Origin: Desulfobulbaceae bacterium
GTDB lineage: Bacteria > Desulfobacterota > Desulfobulbia > Desulfobulbales > Desulfocapsaceae
DNA length: 64,000 nucleotides
Reading direction: 5' to 3'
NCBI GenBank assembly: GCA_008933635.1
Contig: WBUQ01000009.1
Span: 1-64,000 of the forward strand
Shown: piece by piece, positions 56,599-64,000 of the stretch
How the letters are laid out: each line of letters opens with the position of its first letter
Position numbering within the stretch: the stretch's first letter is position 1
Notes under the pieces: generated by a model
The model's database searches: none
What the model saw: the letters and a program-made list of their open reading frames with translations, nothing else
Told to the model about the DNA's origin: nothing
Position numbers and translations under genes: made by a program

Positions 56599-58014
56599 CT
56601 AGAAAGCGAGCAGACGATCGAGATTGTTTTTGAGATACGCCAGGTTGGTGATGATCGGGTTGTCACCCGAGTCCCGGCCGCGGATCACCACTTCGTCGAG
56701 GAAACGGGCGGCCCTGGCCCTGGCCTCGTCCATCGAGTCGCCCCAGACCAGGGCGAGGGCGAGGTTGGGGTCGAAGTCACTGGGGATGATATAGGGGCGG
56801 TCGAACGGGACATGGGTGTAGACCGCCGACCATTCGTGCTGCGGAAAGGTGAAGTCGGTGATGGTGCCGATCCATGGGGCGAAGCCGCGTCTGGTGTCCT
56901 CGGCGACGATGCGCAGTTCGATTGCGGCGCCGCGGAAGTCGACATCGCTCTGGCGGTAGCCGATCTTGTCGCCGAGGCCGAGCCGGATCTGCTCGCGCAG
57001 CAGGTTCGGCTGCCGGTTGTCGATGTAGCTGATGCGGGCGGAGATGTCGTTCTCCACCTGGATCCGGGTGTTGACCTCGAGCAGGTAGGGCTGGCCGCTG
57101 CGGGTGACGATCCACTCCCAGGTGCCGACGTTGTCGTAATTGACATGGGCGGCCAGCTTCAGCGAATAGTCGACGATCTGGTCGAGGACCTTCTGTTCGT
57201 CGAAATCGTAGGAGAAGCAGGAGCTGTGGAAGCCGGGTGCGGCTTCGACCCGTTTCTGCCGGCCGGTGGACTGGATGGTGCAGTTCCGGGTGCCGAAGTG
57301 GATGCGCTCGCCGTGTTTCGAGCAGACCAGCTGGACCTCGATATGATTGTAGTCGCGCAGGCATTGTTCGATCAGGACCCCGCCGTCGCCGAACTGCCTC
57401 TTGGCATAGTTCTGCAGCTGGCGGTAGATGCGGCGGAAGTGCTCGATCTCGGTGACCTCCTCGATGCCCATGCCGCCGCCGCCGGCCGCGGCCTTGACCA
57501 GGATCGACGGATTCTCGATGCCGTCGGCCTCCTGGCTCTCGAGGAGCCGCTGGGCGATTTCCTCGGCCTCCATCTCGTTGTAGATCGGGGCGTCGGTGCC
57601 GGGGATGGTCGGGATGCCGAGCTGGTTGGCAGTCCGTTTGGTGTTGATCTTGTCGCCGAGACTCTTGATGACCTCCCAGTTCGGGCCGATGAAGGTCAGG
57701 GCGCGGTCGCGGTTCGAGGCGCGGCGGGCGAAGCGGTAATCCTCGGAGAAGAAGCCGTATCCCGGATGAATGGCGGTGCAGCCGGTATGGTCGGCCACCG
57801 CCAGGATGTCATTGGGTTCGGTGTAGCTGGTGATCCGCCAGGCGTTCTGGCCGGGGCCGCTGGTGATATTGCGCTGGACATGCTCGGAATCCCTGTCGGC
57901 CTCGGTGTAGACGACGGCGTAGTCGAGGCCGAGGTCCTTGCAGGCATTCATGATCCGGATGGCGATTTCTCCCCGGTTGGCGATGAGAACCTTTCCTTCC
58001 AAACTGTTCCTCAC
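56599..58014 (-). CDS. accC: Acetyl-CoA carboxylase biotin carboxylase subunit
   Basis: The 471-residue ATP-grasp enzyme carboxylates biotin on its carrier protein. It shows KVLIANRGEIAIRIMNAC at the start, IHPGYGFFSEDYRFARR, the Gly-rich ATP lid KAAAGGGGMGIEEV (~168-181) and the catalytic region LLEVNTRIQVEN (~310-321). GTG 58012-58014 is the start. No biotinyl domain is attached and no accB gene is in this window, so the carrier is encoded elsewhere. It lies 33 bases upstream of the fused carboxyltransferase gene. Confidence 0.92.
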   Translation of the reverse strand: MRNSLEGKVLIANRGEIAIRIMNACKDLGLDYAVVYTEADRDSEHVQRNITSGPGQNAWRITSYTEPNDILAVADHTGCTAIHPGYGFFSEDYRFARRASNRDRALTFIGPNWEVIKSLGDKINTKRTANQLGIPTIPGTDAPIYNEMEAEEIAQRLLESQEADGIENPSILVKAAAGGGGMGIEEVTEIEHFRRIYRQLQNYAKRQFGDGGVLIEQCLRDYNHIEVQLVCSKHGERIHFGTRNCTIQSTGRQKRVEAAPGFHSSCFSYDFDEQKVLDQIVDYSLKLAAHVNYDNVGTWEWIVTRSGQPYLLEVNTRIQVENDISARISYIDNRQPNLLREQIRLGLGDKIGYRQSDVDFRGAAIELRIVAEDTRRGFAPWIGTITDFTFPQHEWSAVYTHVPFDRPYIIPSDFDPNLALALVWGDSMDEARARAARFLDEVVIRGRDSGDNPIITNLAYLKNNLDRLLAF

Positions 58015-58392
58015 GGTCTATGATGAAATAGGGCGACGCGGCTGCCCGGGTCGCTGCTGGCGCGGGATTGGGCCGGAATCGGGCAGCCAATGATTCGAGC
58101 CTACTATAGTCTTGCCACCCGAAATAGAAAAGAAAAAAGATGCACAGCGGCTGCCAGGCCAGATCTGGCAAGGTTTTCGGGGGAATGGCCGCCTTCTCTG
58201 ACGCCGCCGGGCCTGCCATCGGCTGCAGGAAAATGCATGGGCGGGAAACGGGCCGTATTGCTTTTTCCGGTGTCGATGATAATTATCTGAGGATTAACAC
58301 GAAAGGAATTGTTCTCTCCCGATCTGCAGGGTGCAGGCGCCGGCTTGGCGCAGACGTCCCTGCAGCGCGAACAGCTGTCCCATACACACCAC
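58015..58392. other. Divergent intergenic region between accC and the CBS-domain gene
   Basis: These 378 bases contain no recognisable gene. A TATAGT hexamer occurs near 58104 and an A/G-rich purine tract near 58124-58140. Promoters for both directions are expected here. Confidence 0.4.
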
Positions 58393-59271
58393 ATGGATAC
58401 GGATAACACACCAGAGCAGCAGGAAACGGCTGAACGGAAAGGGATCCTCAAGCGTCTGCTGGCGCTGCTTTCCTTCGGCCGGCCCGAGACCACCGCCGAT
58501 CTCGAGCAGGAGATCCAGGACCTGCTGGAGGAGGGAGAGGAGCAGGGACTGATCACCAGCATGGAAGAGAAGATGATCAATTCGATCTTCGACTTCCGGG
58601 AAACGGTTGCCGCCGAGATCATGACCCCGGCCGCCGAGATCGTCGATTTCGACGAGTCCGCCTCGCTCTCCGAGCTGGTGGACCTGGTCATCGAGAACGG
58701 CTTCACCCGCATCCCCGTCTACCGGGGCAACGCCGACCGGGTGATCGGCATCATCCACGCCAAGGATCTGCTGAAGATCTGCGCCCGCCCGCAGGCGGGA
58801 CCGATGACCCTGGAGAGTTTCCTCCGCCCGGTTCATTTCGTCCCGGAAAACAAGCCGATCGGCGAATTGTTCCGGGAATTCCAGAAGAAAAAGGCCCACA
58901 TGGCGATGGTCACCGACGAGTTCGGGGCGATCCGCGGCCTGATCACCATGGAGGATATCGTCGAGGAGATCGTCGGCGAGATCGACGATGAATACGACGA
59001 CGACCAGGACGGCTTCGAGGTTACCGGCGACAACGGCATCCTGGTCCATGCCCGGGTCGATCTCGAGAAGGTGGAGGATCACTTCGGCCTCGAGCTGCCG
59101 GAGGGCCCCTATGTGTCGATCGGCGGCCTGGTGATCCACATCCTCGGCCGGCTCGGCCAGGTCGGCGACACCGTCGAGGTGGGCGGCCTGAAGCTGGTGG
59201 TGAAAAGTGCTGCCAAGCGCCACATCAAGATGATCGAGATCAGCCGCCTGCCCGTTGCGGAGTCCCTGTGA
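58393..59271 (+). CDS. corC: CorC/HlyC-type CBS-domain protein
   Basis: From ATG 58393 the 292-residue protein is soluble. A CBS pair covers about residues 65-190 (ETVAAEIMTPAAEIVDFDES, GFTRIPVYRGNADRVIGIIH, MAMVTDEFGAIRGLITMEDI). A C-terminal CorC_HlyC transporter-associated domain follows (~200-290). It is the YbeX/CorC type without the membrane DUF21 domain. In gammaproteobacteria ybeX is adjacent to lnt; here too the stop overlaps the lnt start (TGATG). The family is linked to magnesium/cobalt efflux and ribosome metabolism. Confidence 0.88.
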   Translation: MDTDNTPEQQETAERKGILKRLLALLSFGRPETTADLEQEIQDLLEEGEEQGLITSMEEKMINSIFDFRETVAAEIMTPAAEIVDFDESASLSELVDLVIENGFTRIPVYRGNADRVIGIIHAKDLLKICARPQAGPMTLESFLRPVHFVPENKPIGELFREFQKKKAHMAMVTDEFGAIRGLITMEDIVEEIVGEIDDEYDDDQDGFEVTGDNGILVHARVDLEKVEDHFGLELPEGPYVSIGGLVIHILGRLGQVGDTVEVGGLKLVVKSAAKRHIKMIEISRLPVAESL

Positions 59272-60842
59272 TGCCTGCGTTTGTTCGCCGACCGCTGCCG
59301 CAGGCGGTGCTGGCCGGCCTGCTGCTGGCCCTGGCCTTTCCGGGCGGGCCGGGGATCTGGCCGCTGCTGGCCGTGGCCCTGGTGCCGCTGATCGCGGTTA
59401 TCCGGCAGGAAAGCGGCCGCCGCGCCTTTCTGCTGGGGCTGGCGACCGGTCTGGTCCACTTCCTGATCCTGCTGTACTGGATCGTCATCGTTCTCGGACA
59501 CTACGGCGGCCTGCCCTGGTATCTCGCCGTGCCGGCGCTGGTGCTGCTGGCCCTCTACATGGCGCTCTATGTCGGCGGCTTTGCCGCCGGCGCCCGTTTG
59601 CTGCTGCTGGCGCTGCCCGCCCCTGCGGCCCTCTGGCTGTTGCCGGCCCTCTGGGTCGGTCTCGACTGGCTGCGCGGCTGGCTGTTCAGCGGATTTCCAT
59701 GGATGGACCCCGGTTACGCCCTGGCGGGCATGCCGGCGATGATCCAGACGGCCGACCTGTTCGGCCATCATGGCCTGACCTATCTGCTGGTCCTCGTCAA
59801 TACCCTGCTGGCCCTGCTGCTGTGCGAGGTCCGGGAAACCGGCAGGAAACCCCTGACGCTGGCCGGCCCTGTCGTGGCGGTGCTGGCCCTGGCGGCGGTC
59901 TATTCGACCGTGCGCTGGCACCAGGTCGAGCGGCTGATGGCCGGGGCCGACCGGATGACCGTCGGTGTCGTCCAGGGCAATATCGACCAGAACCTGAAGT
60001 GGTCGCCGGACAACCAGGAAAAGACCGTCAACACCTACATCGCCCAGACCGCCTCGCTCTTTGCCGGCGGTGATGGCGAAGGGCGGCCGGTGCTGGTGGT
60101 CTGGCCGGAGACGGCCCTGCCGTTTTATCCTGCCAACAGCATGTTCGTCGAGGACCTGCAGCGGATGAATACCCGCTTCGACATGGCCCTCCTGACCGGT
60201 GCCCCCTGGTACGAAGTGATCGACGCCGAGGAGAAGGATTTCGATTTCTACAACAGCGCCATGCTGCTCGCTCCGACCGGCCAACTGCTCGACCGCTATT
60301 CGAAGAGCCATCTGGTGCCCTTCGGCGAGTACGTGCCGCTCAAACCGCTGTTTCCGTTCCTGGCGCCGCTGGTCGAGGCGGTCGGCGATTTTTCGCCGGG
60401 AGTGATCGACAAGCCGATGATCTGGCAGCGGGCGAAGATCGGGGTGCTGATCTGCTTCGAGAGCATCTTTCCCGAAATCGCCGCAAAATGGGTGCAAAAC
60501 GGCGCCAACGTGCTTGTCAATTTGACCAACGATGCCTGGTATGGTAAATCGAGTGCCCCCTATCACAGCCTGGCGATGACGATACTGCGCTCGGTTGAAA
60601 CCCGGCGCAGCACCGTGCGTTCGGCCAATACAGGAATATCCGGCATCATCGACCCGCTGGGACGACCCGTCCTGCAGTCGGGGCTGTTCGTCCCCTGGGC
60701 GGCGGCGGGGGAGGTGGCGTTGCTCGACGGGGAAACCCCGTGGATGCGCGGAGGCCGATTCTTCGCCCCGCTCTGCGGCCTGGCCGCGGCGCTCGCCGTC
60801 GCGATCCTTGCCGTCAGGGGCAGGCGACAGCAGATGGAATAA
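59271..60842 (+). CDS. lnt: Apolipoprotein N-acyltransferase
   Basis: The 523-residue inner-membrane enzyme adds the third acyl chain to lipoproteins. About six to seven N-terminal helices (to ~residue 215) precede a nitrilase-like catalytic domain. The catalytic triad regions are VVWPETALPFY (Glu), YSKSHLVPFGEYVPL (Lys) and IGVLICFESIFPE (Cys). A last helix lies near the C-terminus (GLAAALAVAILAV). Start ATG 59271 overlaps the corC stop. All active-site residues are present. Confidence 0.94.
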   Translation: MPAFVRRPLPQAVLAGLLLALAFPGGPGIWPLLAVALVPLIAVIRQESGRRAFLLGLATGLVHFLILLYWIVIVLGHYGGLPWYLAVPALVLLALYMALYVGGFAAGARLLLLALPAPAALWLLPALWVGLDWLRGWLFSGFPWMDPGYALAGMPAMIQTADLFGHHGLTYLLVLVNTLLALLLCEVRETGRKPLTLAGPVVAVLALAAVYSTVRWHQVERLMAGADRMTVGVVQGNIDQNLKWSPDNQEKTVNTYIAQTASLFAGGDGEGRPVLVVWPETALPFYPANSMFVEDLQRMNTRFDMALLTGAPWYEVIDAEEKDFDFYNSAMLLAPTGQLLDRYSKSHLVPFGEYVPLKPLFPFLAPLVEAVGDFSPGVIDKPMIWQRAKIGVLICFESIFPEIAAKWVQNGANVLVNLTNDAWYGKSSAPYHSLAMTILRSVETRRSTVRSANTGISGIIDPLGRPVLQSGLFVPWAAAGEVALLDGETPWMRGGRFFAPLCGLAAALAVAILAVRGRRQQME

Positions 60843-60907
60843 GTACCCGCCGGCCTGTCCGTGGCCGTCTGGCGGATGTGATCAACTTTATCGCAGAGGA
60901 CGCAATC

Positions 60908-62018
60908 ATGACCCTTGATACCGGTGCAGCCGTTTCCAAACAGAGAATAACCGAATTGAAGGACCGCCTGCTGGCCCTGAAGGAGCATCTTTGACCTGGC
61001 TCAGAAGAAGGACGAGCTGGAACGACTGGAGCAGCGGACCCTGGCCCCCAACTTCTGGAACGACGCCGAACTGGCCCAGAAGGTCCAGAAGGAGCACGGG
61101 CAGCTGCAGGACATCATCAACACCTGGGAAGGCAAGTGGGGCGAACTGGAGGAGCTCGACCTGCTGCTCGACATGGGCATGGAGGAAAATGACAGCGACA
61201 CCTTCAACGAGGTCGCCCACCGGCTGAGCGAATTGCAGGAACGCATCGCCGTGTCCGAGGTTGAGTGCATGTTCAGCGGCGAGCACGACAACTGCAACGC
61301 CATCATCACCATCCATGCCGGCGCCGGCGGCACCGAGGCCCAGGACTGGGTCGGCATCCTGATGCGGATGTACCTGCGCTGGGCCGAAGCGAAAGGGTTC
61401 CGTACCGATATCCTCGATATCCTGCCGGGTGACGAGGCCGGGACCAAGAGCGTCACCATCCTTGTCCAGGGGCGCTACGCCTACGGCTACCTGCGCTCCG
61501 AACTCGGCATCCACCGGCTGGTGCGGATTTCGCCGTTCGATGCCAGCGGTCGCCGGCACACCTCGTTCGCCTCGGTGATGGTCATGCCGGAACTGGACGA
61601 CAGCGTCGACGTCGACCTCGAGGAAAAGGACATCCGCATCGACACCTTCCGGGCCAGCGGTGCCGGCGGGCAGCACGTCAACAAGACCGATTCGGCGATC
61701 CGCATCACCCATCTGCCCACCGGCATCGTCGTCCAGTGCCAGAACGAGCGCTCCCAGCACCGCAACAAGGATATGGCGATGAAAATGCTGATATCCCGGC
61801 TCTACGAGCTGGAGCTGGAGCGGAAGGCCGCCGAGGCCGAGGGGCTGGGCGGCGACAAGAAGGAAATCGCCTGGGGCAGCCAGATCCGCTCCTACGTCCT
61901 CCAGCCCTACCGGCTGATCAAGGATCACCGGACGGACCACGAGATCGGCAACGTCGATTCGGTGCTCGACGGCAACCTCGATCCCTTCATCAAGGCCTAC
62001 CTGCTGTGGCAGAAATGA
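60908..62018 (+). CDS. prfB: Peptide chain release factor 2, with programmed +1 frameshift
   Basis: Translation starts at ATG 60908 and meets an in-frame TGA at 60992-60994 after 28 codons. A +1 shift at CTT-T continues in the frame of 60993 to the stop at 62016-62018, giving about 369 residues. RF2 features are the SPF-motif segment [18 protein letters not shown] and the catalytic G253-G254-Q255 with [16 protein letters not shown]. The short first part is the usual regulated N-terminus, so this is a normal autoregulated gene, not a pseudogene. It lies 65 bases after lnt. Confidence 0.95.
60981..60995 (+). promoter_or_regulatory. RF2 programmed frameshift site
   Basis: AAGGAG (internal Shine-Dalgarno) is followed by CAT CTT TGA C, the same arrangement as in E. 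coli prfB. The slippery CTT is 60989-60991 and the stop TGA 60992-60994. When RF2 is scarce, ribosomes shift +1 and read GAC. Confidence 0.95.
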
Positions 62019-62049
62019 GGCCGGATGCCGGGAGGCAGGAGCGATCGCC

Positions 62050-63264
62050 GTGAAGAACATCAGGTGCGCCAAATGCGGCGCCTGCACCGTGGTCTGCCCG
62101 GTTTTCAAGGCCAGCGGCGGCATGGAGGCCTACTCCGCCAGGGGCAGGAACCACCTGGCGTCGGTGAAGGAATACCAGCATCCGACGCCGGAATTCGAGG
62201 ATATTTTTGCCACCTGTCTGCTCTGCGGCGCCTGCACCAAGGCCTGCCCGCGGGGCATCGACGTCACCGGCGAGACGATCCGCGCCCGCTCGCGTTTTTC
62301 ACGATTCTACGGCCGGCACGGCTTCGCGAAATTCCTGGCCCGCCGGGCCCTGCGCCACCCGCAGGTCCTCGGGCCGGCACGACGCCTCGGGAAGGCCGCC
62401 AGCCGGCTGAGCCGGCGGTTGCCCTCCGACAGCGGCCTGCGCCTGCGGCTGGCGATGTTCGAGTCGCCGGAGCCGCAAGACCAGCTGGCGGAGACGAAGA
62501 CTTCACCACCATCCCGGTCGGGGGGAGAGCAACTGGTCTATTTTCCCGGTTGTTCGGCCGAGTACCTCTATCCCGGTATTGCCAACGCCTGCCGCGAACT
62601 GCTGGCCGATTCCGGCCAGCATCTGGTCTCGCCCGACGGTCTCGGCTGCTGCGGCCTGGCGCTGCACGCCGCCGGTGAAACCGAGACGGCAAAGGAGCTT
62701 GCCCGCCGTAATATCGAGGTCCTGGAAGGGCAGCGGGGGACCATCCTCGTCAGCTGCGCCTCCTGTTTCGCCCATCTCCGGCAGTATCCCGAGCTGCTGG
62801 CTGAGGAACCGGAGTGGCGGGAGCGGGCTGCAGCCATCGGCGGTCGTCTGGCGGAGATGATGCAGTTCCTCGACCGCCTGCCGGCGCCGTCCGCGGCCAG
62901 GATGGAAAAAACGGGGGCCGGCCCGGTTCTCCGGGTATTCTACCACGATCCATGCCACCTCCGTCATGGGGTCGGGATCACCAAGGAGCCGCGGCGGATT
63001 CTCGGGCGTCTGCCGAATGTCGAGCTGGTTGAACTGCCCGACGGGCCGCAATGCTGCGGCCAGGGCGGCCTGTTTCATATCGGCGCCCCGGAGCTCTCGG
63101 CCATGATCCGCAACGACCTGACCGCCAGGGTTATGAAACTGCGGCCGGACATCGTCACTAGCACCTGCTCCGGCTGCCTGATGCAGTGGCAGACGGCGCT
63201 GACCGCCGCCGGTTCCACCGTCCGGGTCATGCATCTCGCCGAACTGCTGCGTCTGCGTGCGTGA
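62050..63264 (+). CDS. GlcF/LutA-like Fe-S protein with CCG domains
   Basis: The 404-residue protein has two N-terminal [4Fe-4S] motifs (CAKCGACTVVCPVF and CLLCGACTKACPRG) and two CCG-type cysteine-rich domains (LVYFPGCSAEYLYP with GLGCCGLALHAAG; YHDPCHLRHGV with GPQCCGQGGLF). This is the layout of glycolate oxidase GlcF, lactate utilisation proteins and the HdrD-like subunits that pass electrons from a flavoprotein. No FAD partner gene is in view. GTG 62050 is the start. The next gene begins within its stop codon. Confidence 0.88.
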   Translation: MKNIRCAKCGACTVVCPVFKASGGMEAYSARGRNHLASVKEYQHPTPEFEDIFATCLLCGACTKACPRGIDVTGETIRARSRFSRFYGRHGFAKFLARRALRHPQVLGPARRLGKAASRLSRRLPSDSGLRLRLAMFESPEPQDQLAETKTSPPSRSGGEQLVYFPGCSAEYLYPGIANACRELLADSGQHLVSPDGLGCCGLALHAAGETETAKELARRNIEVLEGQRGTILVSCASCFAHLRQYPELLAEEPEWRERAAAIGGRLAEMMQFLDRLPAPSAARMEKTGAGPVLRVFYHDPCHLRHGVGITKEPRRILGRLPNVELVELPDGPQCCGQGGLFHIGAPELSAMIRNDLTARVMKLRPDIVTSTCSGCLMQWQTALTAAGSTVRVMHLAELLRLRA

Positions 63265-64000
63265 GCCGACAACTGGTCATGGCTGCCGGCCCTTTCCCTC
63301 CCCGTTATGCCGGCTGTGTCGCCGTCCTGGTGATCACCGCTGTCATCGCAGGCATTGCCACCGCCCGGGCGGACCAGCTGCCAACGACGCCTGCGTCCCG
63401 CAGGGCGCTGGCCGAAGCGCTGCTGGCAGCGGTCGAGCGCCATACCGATCCCGGCACCGGTCTTGCCCCCAGCTACCTGGGCGACCAGGGTGCCATCGCC
63501 CGTTACGGGGCGCAGATTTACGATACCGGACTGCGCCTGCTGGCCGACAGCCGCCATTCGCCGGCGATCATCGCCACTTTTGCCGCCGGCCATGCCGGCG
63601 AGGGCAGACCGGGCAGACCCCAGACCCTGGCCGCCGCCTTCTCTCCGGCCAGCGGGATATTCAGCTGGGTCCGTGTCGGGGGATTCGCTGAACCCCGGTG
63701 GTGGAACGACTGGGAGTGGTCGGTGAAGGCCGGGGAAAACGCCTGGCTCGGGCTGGGCGCCCTCCATATGTTCAAGCGCACCGGCGATCCCCGGGCCCTG
63801 GAGGTTGCCAGGGAACGGGCAGATTTCCTGATGGCCCTGCAGGACGCCGACGGCGGCATCCGCATCGGCCCCCGCGGGCTGGCCGAGGATTTCTGGTGGC
63901 GTCGCAAGTCCTGCGAGAACAACGAGAGTGCCATCGCCTTCCTCGATGCCCTGGCCGGCGCGACTGCGGATCGACGCTATCGCGAGGCCGCCGATCGCGT
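63261..64000 (+). CDS. Exported protein, probable alpha/alpha-toroid fold (partial)
   Basis: GTG 63261 overlaps the previous stop by GTGA, and the frame is open to the window end (~246 residues seen). A signal sequence is visible at ~16-36 (AGCVAVLVITAVIAGIATARA). The mature part contains repeated helical pairs such as NDWEWSVKAGENAWLGLGAL and FKRTGDPRALEVARERADFL, then DADGGIRIGPRG and ENNESAIAFLDAL. These resemble (alpha/alpha)6 barrel enzymes acting on glycans, but I cannot name a family. The 3' end lies outside the window. Confidence 0.65.
   Translation, partial: MSRQLVMAAGPFPPRYAGCVAVLVITAVIAGIATARADQLPTTPASRRALAEALLAAVERHTDPGTGLAPSYLGDQGAIARYGAQIYDTGLRLLADSRHSPAIIATFAAGHAGEGRPGRPQTLAAAFSPASGIFSWVRVGGFAEPRWWNDWEWSVKAGENAWLGLGALHMFKRTGDPRALEVARERADFLMALQDADGGIRIGPRGLAEDFWWRRKSCENNESAIAFLDALAGATADRRYREAADR

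Overview
The window reads as a contig from a high-GC Desulfobacterota-like bacterium (possibly Desulfobulbales). The main clues are a one-protein AccA-AccD carboxyltransferase, a Mop-type molybdenum aldehyde oxidoreductase with an XdhC maturation set, a DsrC/TusE-like protein, a GlcF/LutA-like Fe-S subunit and a sigma-54 activator. This assignment is inferred from gene content only. The first ~435 bases do not fit: they carry ctaD end, a 33-residue assembly protein and the first residues of cox11, which is betaproteobacterial operon order. They then run in frame into a pbpC gene that lacks its own N-terminus. I read this as a chimeric join.

Layout. 0.4-4.1 kb: pbpC, a ParB-domain protein, a pentapeptide-repeat protein and a coiled-coil protein. 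4.3-9.4 kb: a potABCD-like polyamine transporter followed by a saccharopine-dehydrogenase-like enzyme. 9.4-10.8 kb: a hotdog thioesterase and an EamA exporter. 11.0-14.8 kb (minus): a tight block of SGNH-like protein, carbamoyltransferase, SxtJ-like and DUF5989-like membrane proteins. 15.1-18.7 kb (minus): a separate unit of a D-amino-acid aminotransferase and two PaaK/CapK-type AMP-forming ligases, with a terminator between the two units. 19-25 kb: a PilZ protein with a zinc ribbon, a Cys-rich exported protein, an HGSNAT-like acyltransferase, a YrbL-like kinase-fold protein, a slipin and a frameshifted nfeD. 25.3-36.2 kb: a GlxA-type regulator and a molybdopterin oxidoreductase. These are followed by two convergent molybdenum-hydroxylase units: xdhC, MobA-HD and histidine phosphatase on plus; mop, a DsrC-like gene and a cysteine desulfurase-like gene on minus.

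37-43 kb: a sigma-54 activator is divergent from an azoreductase-like gene, an RND adaptor, a 55-residue membrane ORF and an RND pump. The intergenic region has three copies of a 12-bp box and a good -24/-12 promoter. The pump gene stops halfway and continues in frame as a phage terminase small subunit. 43-54.2 kb is an accessory region on the 3' side of a tRNA-Lys gene: a Fic protein with a phased repeat operator, a DUF72 fragment, a type I restriction system (hsdMSR), a DUF932 protein and an unrecognised protein with an NTF2-like C-terminus. 54.3-64 kb returns to core genes: fused accA-accD, accC, a CorC-like CBS protein, lnt, prfB with its programmed +1 frameshift, a GlcF-like Fe-S protein and an exported protein cut off by the window end.

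The strongest candidate for a new functional link is the mop / DsrC-like / cysteine-desulfurase operon. Gaps of 7 and 15 bases suggest a dedicated sulfur (or selenium) relay to the molybdenum cofactor, with XdhC nearby as the cofactor carrier.
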